DNA of 45,126 nucleotides from Chryseobacterium gleum (GTDB taxonomy: Bacteria > Bacteroidota > Bacteroidia > Flavobacteriales > Schleiferiaceae): the NCBI GenBank assembly GCA_945883565.1, contig CAMCXO010000023.1:1-45126 (forward strand), given 5' to 3'. Under the pieces are notes generated by a model. It saw only the letters and a program-made list of their open reading frames with translations, searched no databases and was not told where the DNA came from. Positions 8,773-18,675 of this stretch are shown in pieces. Both the position numbers and the translations under genes were made by a program. Every line of letters starts with the position of its first letter. Position 1 is the stretch's first letter.

Positions 8773-8799
8773 AATTGCTTTGAACTAGCCAAAGCAATT
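8773..8799. promoter_or_regulatory. 10-bp inverted repeat overlapping the T9SS cargo gene promoter
   Basis: AATTGCTTTG (8773-8782) is exactly complementary to CAAAGCAATT (8790-8799), with a 7-base spacer. The left arm contains the proposed -33 TTTG and the right arm ends five bases before the -7 box. There is no T run immediately after it, so an operator is at least as likely as a terminator for the upstream gene. Confidence 0.5.
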
Positions 8800-8811
8800 C
8801 TGTTATATTTG
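8779..8811 (+). promoter_or_regulatory. Bacteroidota-type sigma promoter for the T9SS cargo gene
   Basis: A -33 box TTTG (8779-8782) and a perfect -7 box TATATTTG (8804-8811) are separated by 21 bases, matching the Bacteroidota consensus TTTG-N19-21-TAnnTTTG. The start codon of the following gene is at 8845, leaving a short leader. Confidence 0.65.
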
Positions 8812-8844
8812 TTTCTCCACGTGTACCTTGGAAACACCAAATCT

Positions 8845-11800
8845 ATGAAGAAGATTTTACTTGCTGCATCAGTATCAATTGGTCTGATATTTCAATTACA
8901 GGCGCAAACGGTTGCCTTTACCGAAAAATTTGATGGACCTGCCATTGGCGGAAATACCACAAGCCGCGGAGGGTCAACAACCGCAGCGGCAACTCCTGTG
9001 CCGGCTGGTTTTTGGGCTTGGAACGATACCAATGCCACTAGCGTCTCGGCGCCGATGTCTTACCATGTAGAAACTCCATTAAGCAGCGATACAGTAATTT
9101 ACGAAACACCAACCTTTAGCACAGTAGGAAATGCTTTCGTTTTGGTAAGCTTTTTTCACAAAGCCTTATTGTTTGGTTCCATGCGAGCTGAAATTTTCGC
9201 ATCCAATAACAATGGCACGACTTGGACCAGATTAGGAAGCACGCACTATTCGGGCACTTCTACCACATTTCCTACTCTAGGTTATTTCAACATAACATCT
9301 TACCCAACCAATGGGGCGCTTTGGGGAACCAATACGGCTCCTCTAAATGCGACTAATGCGCAATGGGTTAAAGAAGAGTTTAATGTTTCTTCGATCTTAG
9401 GAACCGGTGGCGGTTCGGCCCAATGTAAACTGCGCTTTGTTTATAAAAGCATACAAGGAAATATACTGCCTTCTGCCAATTGGAATCAATTTGATGGTTG
9501 GTATGTAGATGATGTTGAAGTGGTTGTGGCACCCTGTGAAGTATTTCCTCCTAACGTCACCTTTACTTTAACTCCACCTCCGGTACCCTGTTATGACAAT
9601 CACCCACAGGGTCCAGTTCTTAATTTAACTCCAAAAGTTGGATTAAATGCCACCGACCCCAGTGGTATTCAATCGGCTGTAATTCATTACAGCATTAATG
9701 GCGGTGCATTTATTTCTGCACCGATGACCGTTGGTGTTCCTGCAGCTCGAAGAGAATTTCAGTTTCCAGCTGGCACACTAGCTTTAGGCGATACGGTCGA
9801 TTACTACGTTGTTGTTACAGACGCCTCATGTGTAAATAACCAAAGAAGAATGCCTCAAGCCACAGGCACTTACTACACTTTTTGGACGGTTCCTGCTTGG
9901 CCAACAAAATGTGGAACAGCTGCTTGCGGAACATCGCCAACGGTAATTCAAAATTTCCCGTGGACAGAAAACTTTGAAAGCTCTATTTTTATAGCAGGTA
10001 CCGGGCCTGATAATACAGGAACTGCACACCGAGGTACTTTCCCTGTTTTCCCCGTAAGTAACTGGGAAATATCTCCTTCTACAGCAAGCAGCGGTTTTGG
10101 TTGGAGTATTCGTCAAGGCACACCTCCTAATACAAATACAGGACCGAGTGGCGATAATACCTCAGGAACCGGAAAGTTCATTTATTTAGCAACTGCCCAA
10201 ACTGGGGTTAACAGTCAGCTTATTACGCCATGTGTTGATTTGAGAAATATAAGTGGTTGTGTTGCACTCGAATTCTTTTATCACAAGTTTGGTAATGCCA
10301 TGGGTAATTTAAGGGTTGATATTGACACCTCACAAGGCAATGCAATTGGCCATTATAAGACAGGTGTTTTACAAATAGCAGGGCAAACCCAAACAACACA
10401 AAATGCGCCTTGGACCAAAGCATTTTTAGATTTAACTCCTTACATAGGACAAATTATTAGATTAAGATTTGTTGGAACGCGGGTGGGTGTAAATGGCAAT
10501 ATGGCGATAGACGATTTGCGTATTTATCAGCCTGATCCAGTAAATCTCGAAATGACTGCCTTCACAGCGCCTCAAAATGGATTTTGTACCTATAGCAATG
10601 CTGAAGATGTGGTTATTCAGGTTAAGAATCTAGGTTGCTTGCCAATAAGTAACATACCTGTAGCCTTCGAATTAAATGGAGTGATTTTCAGAGACACCAT
10701 TCCAACCAACTTGATTAGTGGTGGCACTACCACCTTCACTTTTGGTCCAAAGGCCAATTTAAGTGCATATATTTCTCATACCATTCGAGTATTTTCAGAA
10801 GCTCCTAATGATTCTGATCCAACAAATAACCAAATTGGTCCAAGAACCATAGTACATGACCAGCCTATTGGTGGATTTCCATATATCTTGGATTTTGACG
10901 GTCCTACGGCACAAGCAGGTAATTTCACCTTTAACAACCCTGGAAATACTGGAACATCTGATTGGAGCATAACCCCTCCGAATACTGCAGACAATTACAG
11001 CTGGTTTGTTGGCGCCGGTTTAACACCGACGAATAATACCGGTCCCTTTGGAGGCTATCAAAGTAATAATTATTTGTACACTGAGGGCAATTATGGCACT
11101 GCTCCAGCTAGCGCGGTATTGCTCAGCCGCTGTGTCGATATGTCGACGTTGAACAACCCATTTGTTAACTTCTTGTACCATTTTTACGGGGCCGATGCCG
11201 GAGCACTTGTATTGCAGGTAAAACCCGAAAACAGCAACAGCTTTACTTCTGTTGGGGGTTCGGTTATACCCACCAATACCTTTCAAACCGATGAGTTTTC
11301 TCGTTGGGCTTTGCGCCACATAGATTTAAGCGCCTATGCCAACCAAGTTGTTCAGCTGCGCATCGTTGCACAAAAAACCGGTTCTGGAGCTGCCTCAGAT
11401 ATCGCAATTGACAAGATACAGATTTATAATCAGGGCGCACAAGACGCTGGTATTATAGGCATCAATCAGCCAGGAACAGCCGTTACAATTCCGGCAGGAA
11501 CCGGGCCACAGGTAGTTCTTCAAAACTACGGAAGTCAGTCTTTAACAAGTATTCCCTTAACTGTTACTGTAACGCCTGTATGTGGAGGCGCCAGTACCAC
11601 TATTAACCATACATGGACAGGAACACTGGCACCGGGAGCAAGTGCGAATTTCACTCTACCTGCTTCCCCGGTTTACATCCAAGGTTCAATGGATATTTGC
11701 GTTAGTACGAACATTGCAGCCGATAACAATGCCTTTAACAACCAATTTTGCACCAGAACTACCGGTTTGATTGACATTCAAATACCATTTAGTAGCGATT

Positions 11801-13569
11801 TTGAAAGTTGCGTAGACGATGAATATGGTTTTTCAATAATGGGCAATGTGGGAACTGGTAAGACCTATCGTTTATGGGGTAAGAAAGATGGCGCAGGCGC
11901 ACATTCAGGAACCAAATCATGGAAAACCAATCCTTCCAACACAGGACTTTACCGCGAAACCAGCAGTGAGGCTCTGAGAATGCCACGATTTATTGGCTTC
12001 GATAGTATAATGGGAGCAGAAATTCGGTTCTGGCATCGTTTTGATTTTGGCGCAGGCGATGGTGGAAGGGTGGAGTTCTTTGCGCTCGGACAATGGAATC
12101 CTCTTGGAGACGCTGTGCCTTTGCCTTCATATCCAAATTGGTATGCCAATTCTAGTTTAGGGGCAGCCCAAATTCCATCGTTCAATAATGGTCCCGGGTT
12201 TGCAGGTAATTCTGGAGGATGGGTGCTATCTTCTTATCCGTTGGCGTTTCAAAATAACAATTCTTCCCCTTTGGCCATGCGCTTTATTAGCAGTTCTAAT
12301 GCTTCAGCCAATGGCACTGGTTGGGAAATCGATGATTTTGAAATTTATGTTCCACCCCAATATTCAGCTGCACCGGTAGACGTAAGAACTGTTGCCAATT
12401 TGCCTTTCCCTGGTAACAATCAACTCATAGTTCGTACGCAGAATACAGGCGCACGTCCTCTTGATAGCTGCAATTTCACCGTTTGGATTAACAACACCTT
12501 GCTTGGAACGCAAAAGTTGATATTCAGCCCACCTCTGGCGAGAGGACGATCAAGATGGGACACCATTCAGGCTCCGTGGTTAAATGCACAAAGTGGTAAT
12601 TACAATGTATGTATGTATACCAGTCAACCAAATGGCCGCAGCCGTGACGACTTCAGACCAGACGATTCTTTATGTTTGAACGTGGTTATTTTGGACGTAA
12701 TCTCCAATATTGATTCCACTGGCTATTGTAATAATTTTGAAGACCCCGCGCAAACCGATTGGCTGGCTTTGAATTATGCTACTTATGCCGATGGGTTAAA
12801 CTTTTGGCAAAAAGGTACCCCAACGCAAGCTCAAATTTCCAGTGCCTTTAGCGGGAATAACGCCTGGATGACGAATTTAAGCGGCAATTATAGAAACCGC
12901 GACTCCTCTGCCCTCTTTACCCCGGTTTTCCAACTTGAAAGCAATAAGCGCTATAAAATGGAATTCATGCATAATTACTACACGGAGCGGTTCCATGACG
13001 GCGGTACTGTAGATATTTCTACAGATGGTGGATTGAGCTGGAAAAGTGTAGGAAACGTGCAAGGTGGATGGTTTAACACCCATTTCGTGACCAGTTTAGA
13101 TGTTATCCGACCAGGATGGACAAACAGATCTAATGGCTGGGTTCCGGCTTCTTTGGTTTTTGAGATTCCTTATGATGGCCCTGCTATTTTCAGATATAGA
13201 TTTGGCAGCGACAACAATTACGAATTCGAAGGTTGGGCGATAGACGACTTCTGTTTCAAACTTTCTAGCGATCAATTACAATACTTTATCGGGCTTGATG
13301 AAGGCATTCAAGGTTTAGCTGAAGTTGGCGACCTTTACCCTAACCCTGCTTCCAACTACACTCAAGTGGATTTCAATCTCTTACAGCCCTCTGAGGTCGC
13401 TGTTAGAGTTTACGATATGTTGGGCAAGGTAATTTACACGCAATCTCAGCGTTACGACAATGGAGCCCATACCTTGAGCATTCCAACTGCATCATTTAAA
13501 AGTGGATTCTATGTAGTTGGTCTCGAAATGGATAACTACCAAATACTAAGGAAGTTAATTATTCAGTAA
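8845..13569 (+). CDS. Large secreted surface protein with repeated jelly-roll modules and a T9SS type A sorting domain
   Basis: A 1574-residue secreted protein. The ATG at 8845 starts a clear signal peptide (MKKILLAASVSIGLIFQLQAQ); an earlier TTG lies inside the promoter. The body repeats a beta-sandwich module ending in a WxIDDhxI-like motif five times (WYVDDVEV near 218, MAIDDLRI near 552, DIAIDKIQI near 852, WEIDDFEI near 1160, WAIDDFCF near 1463), separated by CARDB-like segments with NDxDPTNNQ-type motifs. The last 80 residues (from LYPNPASN) are a Por-type sorting tail, removed as the protein crosses the outer membrane by T9SS and is anchored or released. No catalytic motif was recognised; adhesion or a structural surface role is a guess. 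It has its own promoter and a strong terminator. Confidence 0.92.
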   Translation: MKKILLAASVSIGLIFQLQAQTVAFTEKFDGPAIGGNTTSRGGSTTAAATPVPAGFWAWNDTNATSVSAPMSYHVETPLSSDTVIYETPTFSTVGNAFVLVSFFHKALLFGSMRAEIFASNNNGTTWTRLGSTHYSGTSTTFPTLGYFNITSYPTNGALWGTNTAPLNATNAQWVKEEFNVSSILGTGGGSAQCKLRFVYKSIQGNILPSANWNQFDGWYVDDVEVVVAPCEVFPPNVTFTLTPPPVPCYDNHPQGPVLNLTPKVGLNATDPSGIQSAVIHYSINGGAFISAPMTVGVPAARREFQFPAGTLALGDTVDYYVVVTDASCVNNQRRMPQATGTYYTFWTVPAWPTKCGTAACGTSPTVIQNFPWTENFESSIFIAGTGPDNTGTAHRGTFPVFPVSNWEISPSTASSGFGWSIRQGTPPNTNTGPSGDNTSGTGKFIYLATAQTGVNSQLITPCVDLRNISGCVALEFFYHKFGNAMGNLRVDIDTSQGNAIGHYKTGVLQIAGQTQTTQNAPWTKAFLDLTPYIGQIIRLRFVGTRVGVNGNMAIDDLRIYQPDPVNLEMTAFTAPQNGFCTYSNAEDVVIQVKNLGCLPISNIPVAFELNGVIFRDTIPTNLISGGTTTFTFGPKANLSAYISHTIRVFSEAPNDSDPTNNQIGPRTIVHDQPIGGFPYILDFDGPTAQAGNFTFNNPGNTGTSDWSITPPNTADNYSWFVGAGLTPTNNTGPFGGYQSNNYLYTEGNYGTAPASAVLLSRCVDMSTLNNPFVNFLYHFYGADAGALVLQVKPENSNSFTSVGGSVIPTNTFQTDEFSRWALRHIDLSAYANQVVQLRIVAQKTGSGAASDIAIDKIQIYNQGAQDAGIIGINQPGTAVTIPAGTGPQVVLQNYGSQSLTSIPLTVTVTPVCGGASTTINHTWTGTLAPGASANFTLPASPVYIQGSMDICVSTNIAADNNAFNNQFCTRTTGLIDIQIPFSSDFESCVDDEYGFSIMGNVGTGKTYRLWGKKDGAGAHSGTKSWKTNPSNTGLYRETSSEALRMPRFIGFDSIMGAEIRFWHRFDFGAGDGGRVEFFALGQWNPLGDAVPLPSYPNWYANSSLGAAQIPSFNNGPGFAGNSGGWVLSSYPLAFQNNNSSPLAMRFISSSNASANGTGWEIDDFEIYVPPQYSAAPVDVRTVANLPFPGNNQLIVRTQNTGARPLDSCNFTVWINNTLLGTQKLIFSPPLARGRSRWDTIQAPWLNAQSGNYNVCMYTSQPNGRSRDDFRPDDSLCLNVVILDVISNIDSTGYCNNFEDPAQTDWLALNYATYADGLNFWQKGTPTQAQISSAFSGNNAWMTNLSGNYRNRDSSALFTPVFQLESNKRYKMEFMHNYYTERFHDGGTVDISTDGGLSWKSVGNVQGGWFNTHFVTSLDVIRPGWTNRSNGWVPASLVFEIPYDGPAIFRYRFGSDNNYEFEGWAIDDFCFKLSSDQLQYFIGLDEGIQGLAEVGDLYPNPASNYTQVDFNLLQPSEVAVRVYDMLGKVIYTQSQRYDNGAHTLSIPTASFKSGFYVVGLEMDNYQILRKLIIQ

Positions 13570-13591
13570 ACTCTCCATTTCATTCTACCAC

Positions 13592-13620
13592 AAGCCGCTT
13601 CAATTTGAAGCGGCTTTTTT
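13592..13620 (+). terminator. Rho-independent terminator after the T9SS cargo gene
   Basis: AAGCCGCTTC (13592-13601) pairs perfectly with GAAGCGGCTT (13607-13616) around an AATTT loop, and the T tract continues to 13620. It lies 22 bases after the stop codon. Confidence 0.85.
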
Positions 13621-13703
13621 ATGTCATATTGTCCGATAATCATATCAATCCCTGCCAATTTAGCAAACGGAATTGCATTTGATTAGATTTTAAAAAACTT
13701 GTT

Positions 13704-16316
13704 ATGAATCTTGACAAATACACCATTAAAGTACAGGAAGCCCTTCAAGAGGCACAACAAATTGCTTTGGCAAACGATCATCAAAGCCTCGATCCTGCAC
13801 ATTTGCTTCTGGCCATGTTAAAAGTCGATAAAAATGTTCTGCCGTTTTTATTCAATAAATTACAATTTAATGCCATTCGATTAGAAGATGTTCTGGAAAA
13901 ACAAATTCAGAGTTTTCCAAAAGTTTTAGGAGGGCAACAACATTTGTCGCAAGAAACCGCTCGAATCTTAGCAAAGGCCGAGAAAACAGCGAGCGAAATT
14001 GGCGATGAGTATATTACCCTTGAAGCGATTTTGATGGCTTTCATGCAAACCAATGGGCAAGTATCGCAAATGCTCAAAGATGGAGGCATAAATGCTGAAA
14101 ACCTGAAAAAAGCCGTCTACGATTTGAGAAAAGGCGAGACAGTACACTCATCAAATGCAGAAGATAATTACAATGCTTTAAATAAATACGCCAAAAATCT
14201 TATACAATTAGCAAAGGCCGGTAAACTTGACCCAGTAATTGGACGTGATGAAGAAATACGCCGCGTATTGCAAATTCTTACCAGAAGAACCAAAAACAAC
14301 CCCATACTAATTGGCGAGCCCGGTGTAGGTAAAACGGCGATTGCCGAAGGTTTAGCCCATCGAGTAATTAGAGGTGATATCCCTGAAAATTTACAAGACA
14401 AATTAATTTATTCGTTGGATTTAGGCGCTCTTATTGCTGGAGCCAAATACAAAGGTGAATTTGAAGAAAGGCTAAAATCTGTTGTTAAAGAAGTTACCGC
14501 ATCTAATGGCAAAATTGTATTGTTTATAGATGAAATTCATACACTTGTTGGTGCGGGTGCCGGAGAAGGGGCCATGGACGCGGCCAACATTTTAAAACCG
14601 GCTCTGGCACGTGGCGAATTAAGAGCCATTGGAGCCACCACTTTAAACGAATATCAGAAGTATTTTGAAAAAGATAAGGCTCTAGAACGCCGATTTCAGA
14701 AGGTTTTGGTTGATGAACCCGATACCGAATCGGCCATTTCAATTCTAAGGGGCATAAAAGAAAAGTATGAAAGCCATCATAAAGTGCGCATTAAAGACCA
14801 AGCCATCATTAGTGCGGTAGAACTTTCGCAACGTTATATAACTGACAGATTTCTTCCGGATAAGGCCATTGATTTGATTGATGAAGCTGCTGCGAAAATG
14901 CGGATGGAAATTAATTCGAAGCCAGAAGAAATTGATATTCTCGACCGAAAGGTGATGCAACTTGAAATTGAAATTGAGGCCATCAAACGAGAAAACGATC
15001 CTAAAAAACTGGCTGTACTGAGAGAAGAACTAGCCAATCTACAAGAAGAACGAAATGCCCTAATGGCAAAGTGGCAAAATGAAAAATCGGTAGTCGAGCG
15101 AATTCAAAACGCTAAGGAACGGATAGAAAACCTGCGTTTCGAGGCAGAAAGAGCTGAAAGAGAAGGCGATTATGGTAAAGTCGCCGAAATTCGCTATGGG
15201 AGAATGGAAGAAGTTATGGACGATTTGGAAAGGTCTGAAGCTGAGCTGAAAGACATTCAAAGCCAAAACCACTTAATCAAAGAAGAAGTTAATAGTGAAG
15301 ACATAGCCGAAGTTGTATCGAAATGGACCGGAATTCCTCTTAGCAAAATGCTTCAAAGCGAGCGTGAAAAACTGCTAAAAATGGAAGATGAACTGCACAA
15401 ACGCATTGTTGGCCAGCAAGAGGCCATAGCAGCTGTTTCGGATGCTATACGAAGAAGCAGAGCCGGCCTTAGCGATGAAAAACGTCCAATTGGTTCATTT
15501 ATTTTTCTTGGAACAACTGGTGTGGGTAAAACAGAACTTGCCAAGGCATTAGCAGATTATATGTTTAACGACGAGCAGGCTTTAACTCGGATTGATATGA
15601 GTGAATATCAAGAACGACACAGCGTTAGCAGACTAGTAGGCGCGCCTCCGGGTTATGTGGGTTATCAAGAAGGCGGACAACTTACTGAAGCCGTTAGACG
15701 TAAACCCTATTCTATAGTTTTGCTCGACGAAATTGAAAAAGCCCATCCCGATGTGTTCAACATTTTACTTCAAGTTCTCGACGACGGCCGTTTAACCGAT
15801 AACAAAGGAAGAATAGCCAATTTCAAAAATACACTAATTATAATGACCTCAAATTTAGGCTCTGCTTTGCTTCAAGAAAGATTTGACGGTTCATTTCGAG
15901 GCGATAGAAATACTGTAATGGAAAATGTCAAATCAGAACTAAATCAACTATTGAGAAAGACCATAAGGCCTGAATTCCTTAATAGAATTGATGAAACTAT
16001 TGTATTTACCCCATTAAATGAAGACGAAGTAAAGCAAATAGTGCGTCTTCAATTAAACCTTTTGAAAAAACTTCTCACCAAACAAGATATAACAACGGAA
16101 GCTACAGAGGAAGCCATTTCACTTATTGCGCAAGCCGGATTTGATCCACAATTTGGAGCCAGACCTTTAAAAAGGGTAATACAGAAGGAGCTGGTGAATA
16201 AATTGAGTAAAGAAATACTGGCCGGTACTATAGCCCCAGAAGCCGTCATCCTTATAGATGTCTTCAACGGTCAATTGGTCTTTCGCAATCAAATTACACC
16301 AGAATTAAGCGAATAA
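13704..16316 (+). CDS. clpB: ATP-dependent protein disaggregase ClpB
   Basis: ClpB rescues aggregated proteins together with DnaK. The 870-residue chain has the N-terminal Clp repeat domain (1-145), AAA+ domain 1 with Walker A GEPGVGKT and Walker [11 protein letters not shown], a long middle coiled-coil domain (about 400-530, rich in Glu, Arg and Lys) that distinguishes ClpB from ClpA/ClpC, and AAA+ domain 2 with Walker A GTTGVGKT and [19 protein letters not shown]. Start, length and motifs are normal. It stands alone, preceded by a terminator and convergent with moxR (18 bases between stops). I did not find a clear heat-shock promoter or CIRCE element in the 134-bp upstream gap. Confidence 0.98.
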   Translation: MNLDKYTIKVQEALQEAQQIALANDHQSLDPAHLLLAMLKVDKNVLPFLFNKLQFNAIRLEDVLEKQIQSFPKVLGGQQHLSQETARILAKAEKTASEIGDEYITLEAILMAFMQTNGQVSQMLKDGGINAENLKKAVYDLRKGETVHSSNAEDNYNALNKYAKNLIQLAKAGKLDPVIGRDEEIRRVLQILTRRTKNNPILIGEPGVGKTAIAEGLAHRVIRGDIPENLQDKLIYSLDLGALIAGAKYKGEFEERLKSVVKEVTASNGKIVLFIDEIHTLVGAGAGEGAMDAANILKPALARGELRAIGATTLNEYQKYFEKDKALERRFQKVLVDEPDTESAISILRGIKEKYESHHKVRIKDQAIISAVELSQRYITDRFLPDKAIDLIDEAAAKMRMEINSKPEEIDILDRKVMQLEIEIEAIKRENDPKKLAVLREELANLQEERNALMAKWQNEKSVVERIQNAKERIENLRFEAERAEREGDYGKVAEIRYGRMEEVMDDLERSEAELKDIQSQNHLIKEEVNSEDIAEVVSKWTGIPLSKMLQSEREKLLKMEDELHKRIVGQQEAIAAVSDAIRRSRAGLSDEKRPIGSFIFLGTTGVGKTELAKALADYMFNDEQALTRIDMSEYQERHSVSRLVGAPPGYVGYQEGGQLTEAVRRKPYSIVLLDEIEKAHPDVFNILLQVLDDGRLTDNKGRIANFKNTLIIMTSNLGSALLQERFDGSFRGDRNTVMENVKSELNQLLRKTIRPEFLNRIDETIVFTPLNEDEVKQIVRLQLNLLKKLLTKQDITTEATEEAISLIAQAGFDPQFGARPLKRVIQKELVNKLSKEILAGTIAPEAVILIDVFNGQLVFRNQITPELSE

Positions 16317-16334
16317 GCCAGAATAAAAACCGCC

Positions 16335-17315
16335 CTATATAACTGCTTCTTTTAATAACCGCCCAACAATGGTTTCTATTGTAATGCCCTCAGCCTCTGC
16401 CTGATAATTCCTAACCAATCGATGCCTTAAAATGGGCAGTGCCACTTCTTGTACCTCTTGGGCCCCAGGAGAAAATTTGCCTTTAACGGCTGCAAGCGCC
16501 TTGGCCCCTAAAATAAGAAATTGACTGGCTCTAGGACCTGCTCCCCATGCCAAATACTTGCTTACCCATTCAGGTGTATTTTTGGTATTTGGTCGAGACA
16601 AAGCCGCAATCCGAACCGCGTACCTGGTAACCTGATCGGTTACTGGTATTTTGCGAACAAGACTCTGAAAAAACAGAATTTCACTTCCATGTAAAACGGC
16701 TTCCAGTTCGTTGGACTGACCGCCTGTTGTACCTTTTACAATAAGCACCTCTTCTTCAAAGCTTGGATAGTCTACGAAAATATTGAACATAAATCTATCG
16801 AGCTGAGCCTCGGGCAATGGGTAGGTTCCCTCCTGTTCTATTGGGTTTTGGGTGGCCAAAACAAAAAAAGGTTCAGGCATTTTATACGAATGCCCACCTG
16901 AAGTTGCCGAACGCTCTTGCATAGCTTCTAAAAGGGCACTTTGTGTTTTAGGCGGTGTTCTGTTTATTTCATCTGCCAAAACAATGTTGGCGAATATTGG
17001 GCCTTGTATAAATTTAAATCGCCTGCTTTCGTCAAGTATTTCCGAGCCCACAATATCGGAGGGCATTAAATCTGGTGTAAACTGAATACGGCTAAAACTT
17101 AGGCCTAAGCTTTTGGCCAAGGTATTAACCAATAGAGTTTTTGCCAATCCCGGAACCCCCACCAATAAGCTGTGACTCCTACATAAAATACTGATTAATA
17201 ACTGATCTACAACTTCTTCCTGGCCAACAATCACCTTTGCTATTTCGCGCTTTAATTGGGCGTATTTAGCTTGCAGTTGCTCGATGGCCTTTACATCATC
17301 ATTTCCTTCGTTCAT
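16335..17315 (-). CDS. MoxR-family AAA+ ATPase
   Basis: A 326-residue AAA+ protein of the MoxR family, with Walker A in the typical MoxR form GVPGLAKT, Walker B VLADEINRTPPKTQSALLEAMQE, sensor 1 FVLATQNPIEQEGTYPLPEAQLDRF and a C-terminal helical lid. MoxR proteins act as chaperone-like ATPases that often insert cofactors or activate VWA-domain partners. Here the usual DUF58 and VWA genes are missing; instead it is the last gene of a run of periplasmic folding factors and overlaps the upstream SurA-like gene by 17 bases. The precise client is therefore unknown. The minus-strand gene ends 18 bases from the clpB stop. Confidence 0.93.
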   Translation of the reverse strand: MNEGNDDVKAIEQLQAKYAQLKREIAKVIVGQEEVVDQLLISILCRSHSLLVGVPGLAKTLLVNTLAKSLGLSFSRIQFTPDLMPSDIVGSEILDESRRFKFIQGPIFANIVLADEINRTPPKTQSALLEAMQERSATSGGHSYKMPEPFFVLATQNPIEQEGTYPLPEAQLDRFMFNIFVDYPSFEEEVLIVKGTTGGQSNELEAVLHGSEILFFQSLVRKIPVTDQVTRYAVRIAALSRPNTKNTPEWVSKYLAWGAGPRASQFLILGAKALAAVKGKFSPGAQEVQEVALPILRHRLVRNYQAEAEGITIETIVGRLLKEAVI

Positions 17316-18675
17316 CTTTTTCGTTTTTTTGCCAATCGTACTTAAAATCGCATTCCACCCAATTTACATTAATTCTCACTGAAGTTCCTTCTAATTTTTC
17401 TTTAATCCACTTGCTCATGGTCTCCTGTCTTTTTTCTCCCATGGCCATGCCTTGAATCCTTGTGTAATCGTCTCGTAAATTGGCTCTGTGCGGTTCTGTT
17501 TTAGAAAGCACTTTCACCATTCTAAATCCTTCTTTTCCATCTCCACTTCTCAATAAAAAAGGTTCAGAAATCTGACCGGCGTCTAAACCATCTACTCCAA
17601 GAAAAAGACTTTTATCCATTTGATTCACCTCCCATTTAGAGTCTCCACTATTCGGATTCATCATCAATCCCGAGTTAAAACGAGTAGACTCATCCTCCGA
17701 CAACTCAAATGCCAGCTGTTCAAAGGTTTTCACTCCACTCAAAACCAACATTCTAATGCTATCCATCTTCAAACGGACTTTATTCAAATCGTCATCAGAA
17801 ATTTTCGGTTTAATTAAAATGTGTTTTAAATCGAGCTCTTCACCTCTTTTTTCTATTAACTGTATAATATGGTAACCGAATTCTGTTTTAACGGGTTCGG
17901 AAACTTGACCTTTTTTTAGATTGAAAGCCACTGCTTCAAATTCCTTTACAAATTGCCCTCTACGAATTCCTTTATACTCTCCACCGTTTTTGGCCGAGCC
18001 GGGGTCTTCGCTGTAAAGAACGGCCAAAGTTGAGAAATTACTGCCTGCTGCAATTCTTTCTCTTAATTGATTTAATCGATCGATGGTTTCCTGAGCAGAT
18101 TCTGGCCTCACTTTGGGGTAGAGTACAATTTGTGCTATTTCCAGTTCGGTACCAATTAATGGCAAACTGTCTTTAGGTATTCGTTTGTAGTAATCTCGAA
18201 CTTCTGAAGGGGTTATTTCCAATCCATCTGTAATGGTACCTTGCATTTTTTGTGCTACTAACTGATTTCTAACCAAGGAACGCATTTCTTCTTTAATTTC
18301 AACTATGGACTTCTTATAGTATTCTTCCAATTTTCTTTGAGAACCAATTTGTTGGGTAAGCATTTCTATTCTTCGGTCCATAGTGGCCTCAACTTCGTCT
18401 GAACTTGCAACTACAGAATCGATTTCCGCTTGATTAATAAGCAATTTTTCAAGCATTAGCTCTTCCAAAACCGCACACTTTGTGGGCACAAATCCCATAC
18501 TTGCTGCTTGCTGCTGAGCAGTTTGGAACTGGATATCCCAATCTGATTTTAAAATCATGTTTTGACCAATAAGAATGGCAATGCCATCTACAGGGATAGG
18601 CTGTGAAAAAACCGGGGTCAGCGTTAGGATTGCAAAAATCCAACTCAGATTTTTAATCTCTTTCAAAAACTTCAT
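17299..18675 (-). CDS. SurA-like periplasmic peptidyl-prolyl isomerase with two parvulin domains
   Basis: This 458-residue protein starts best at ATG 18675, giving the signal peptide MKFLKEIKNLSWIFAILTLTPVFSQ; ATG 18681 or TTG 18702 would extend the N-terminus by two or nine residues. It has a SurA-type N-terminal chaperone region (VDGIAILIGQNMILKSDWDIQ), a complete parvulin domain (ELEIAQIVLYPK...YSEDPGSAKNGGEY...VKTEFGYHIIQLIEKR) and a second one (LDLKHILIKPK...LAFELSEDESTRFNSGLM). SurA escorts outer-membrane proteins through the periplasm and isomerises prolyl bonds. It overlaps the lipoprotein gene upstream by 23 bases and moxR downstream by 17, so the four genes are one translational unit. 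Confidence 0.9.
   Translation of the reverse strand: MKFLKEIKNLSWIFAILTLTPVFSQPIPVDGIAILIGQNMILKSDWDIQFQTAQQQAASMGFVPTKCAVLEELMLEKLLINQAEIDSVVASSDEVEATMDRRIEMLTQQIGSQRKLEEYYKKSIVEIKEEMRSLVRNQLVAQKMQGTITDGLEITPSEVRDYYKRIPKDSLPLIGTELEIAQIVLYPKVRPESAQETIDRLNQLRERIAAGSNFSTLAVLYSEDPGSAKNGGEYKGIRRGQFVKEFEAVAFNLKKGQVSEPVKTEFGYHIIQLIEKRGEELDLKHILIKPKISDDDLNKVRLKMDSIRMLVLSGVKTFEQLAFELSEDESTRFNSGLMMNPNSGDSKWEVNQMDKSLFLGVDGLDAGQISEPFLLRSGDGKEGFRMVKVLSKTEPHRANLRDDYTRIQGMAMGEKRQETMSKWIKEKLEGTSVRINVNWVECDFKYDWQKNEKDERRK

Noticed and set aside
14524-15544. Several antisense ORFs over clpB, and similar ones over gyrA, clpC and nrdA
   Set aside because: They are shadows of long, clearly coding genes on the other strand.
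16317-16334. Bidirectional terminator between clpB and moxR
   Set aside because: The 18-base gap has no stem-loop; no terminator can be supported.
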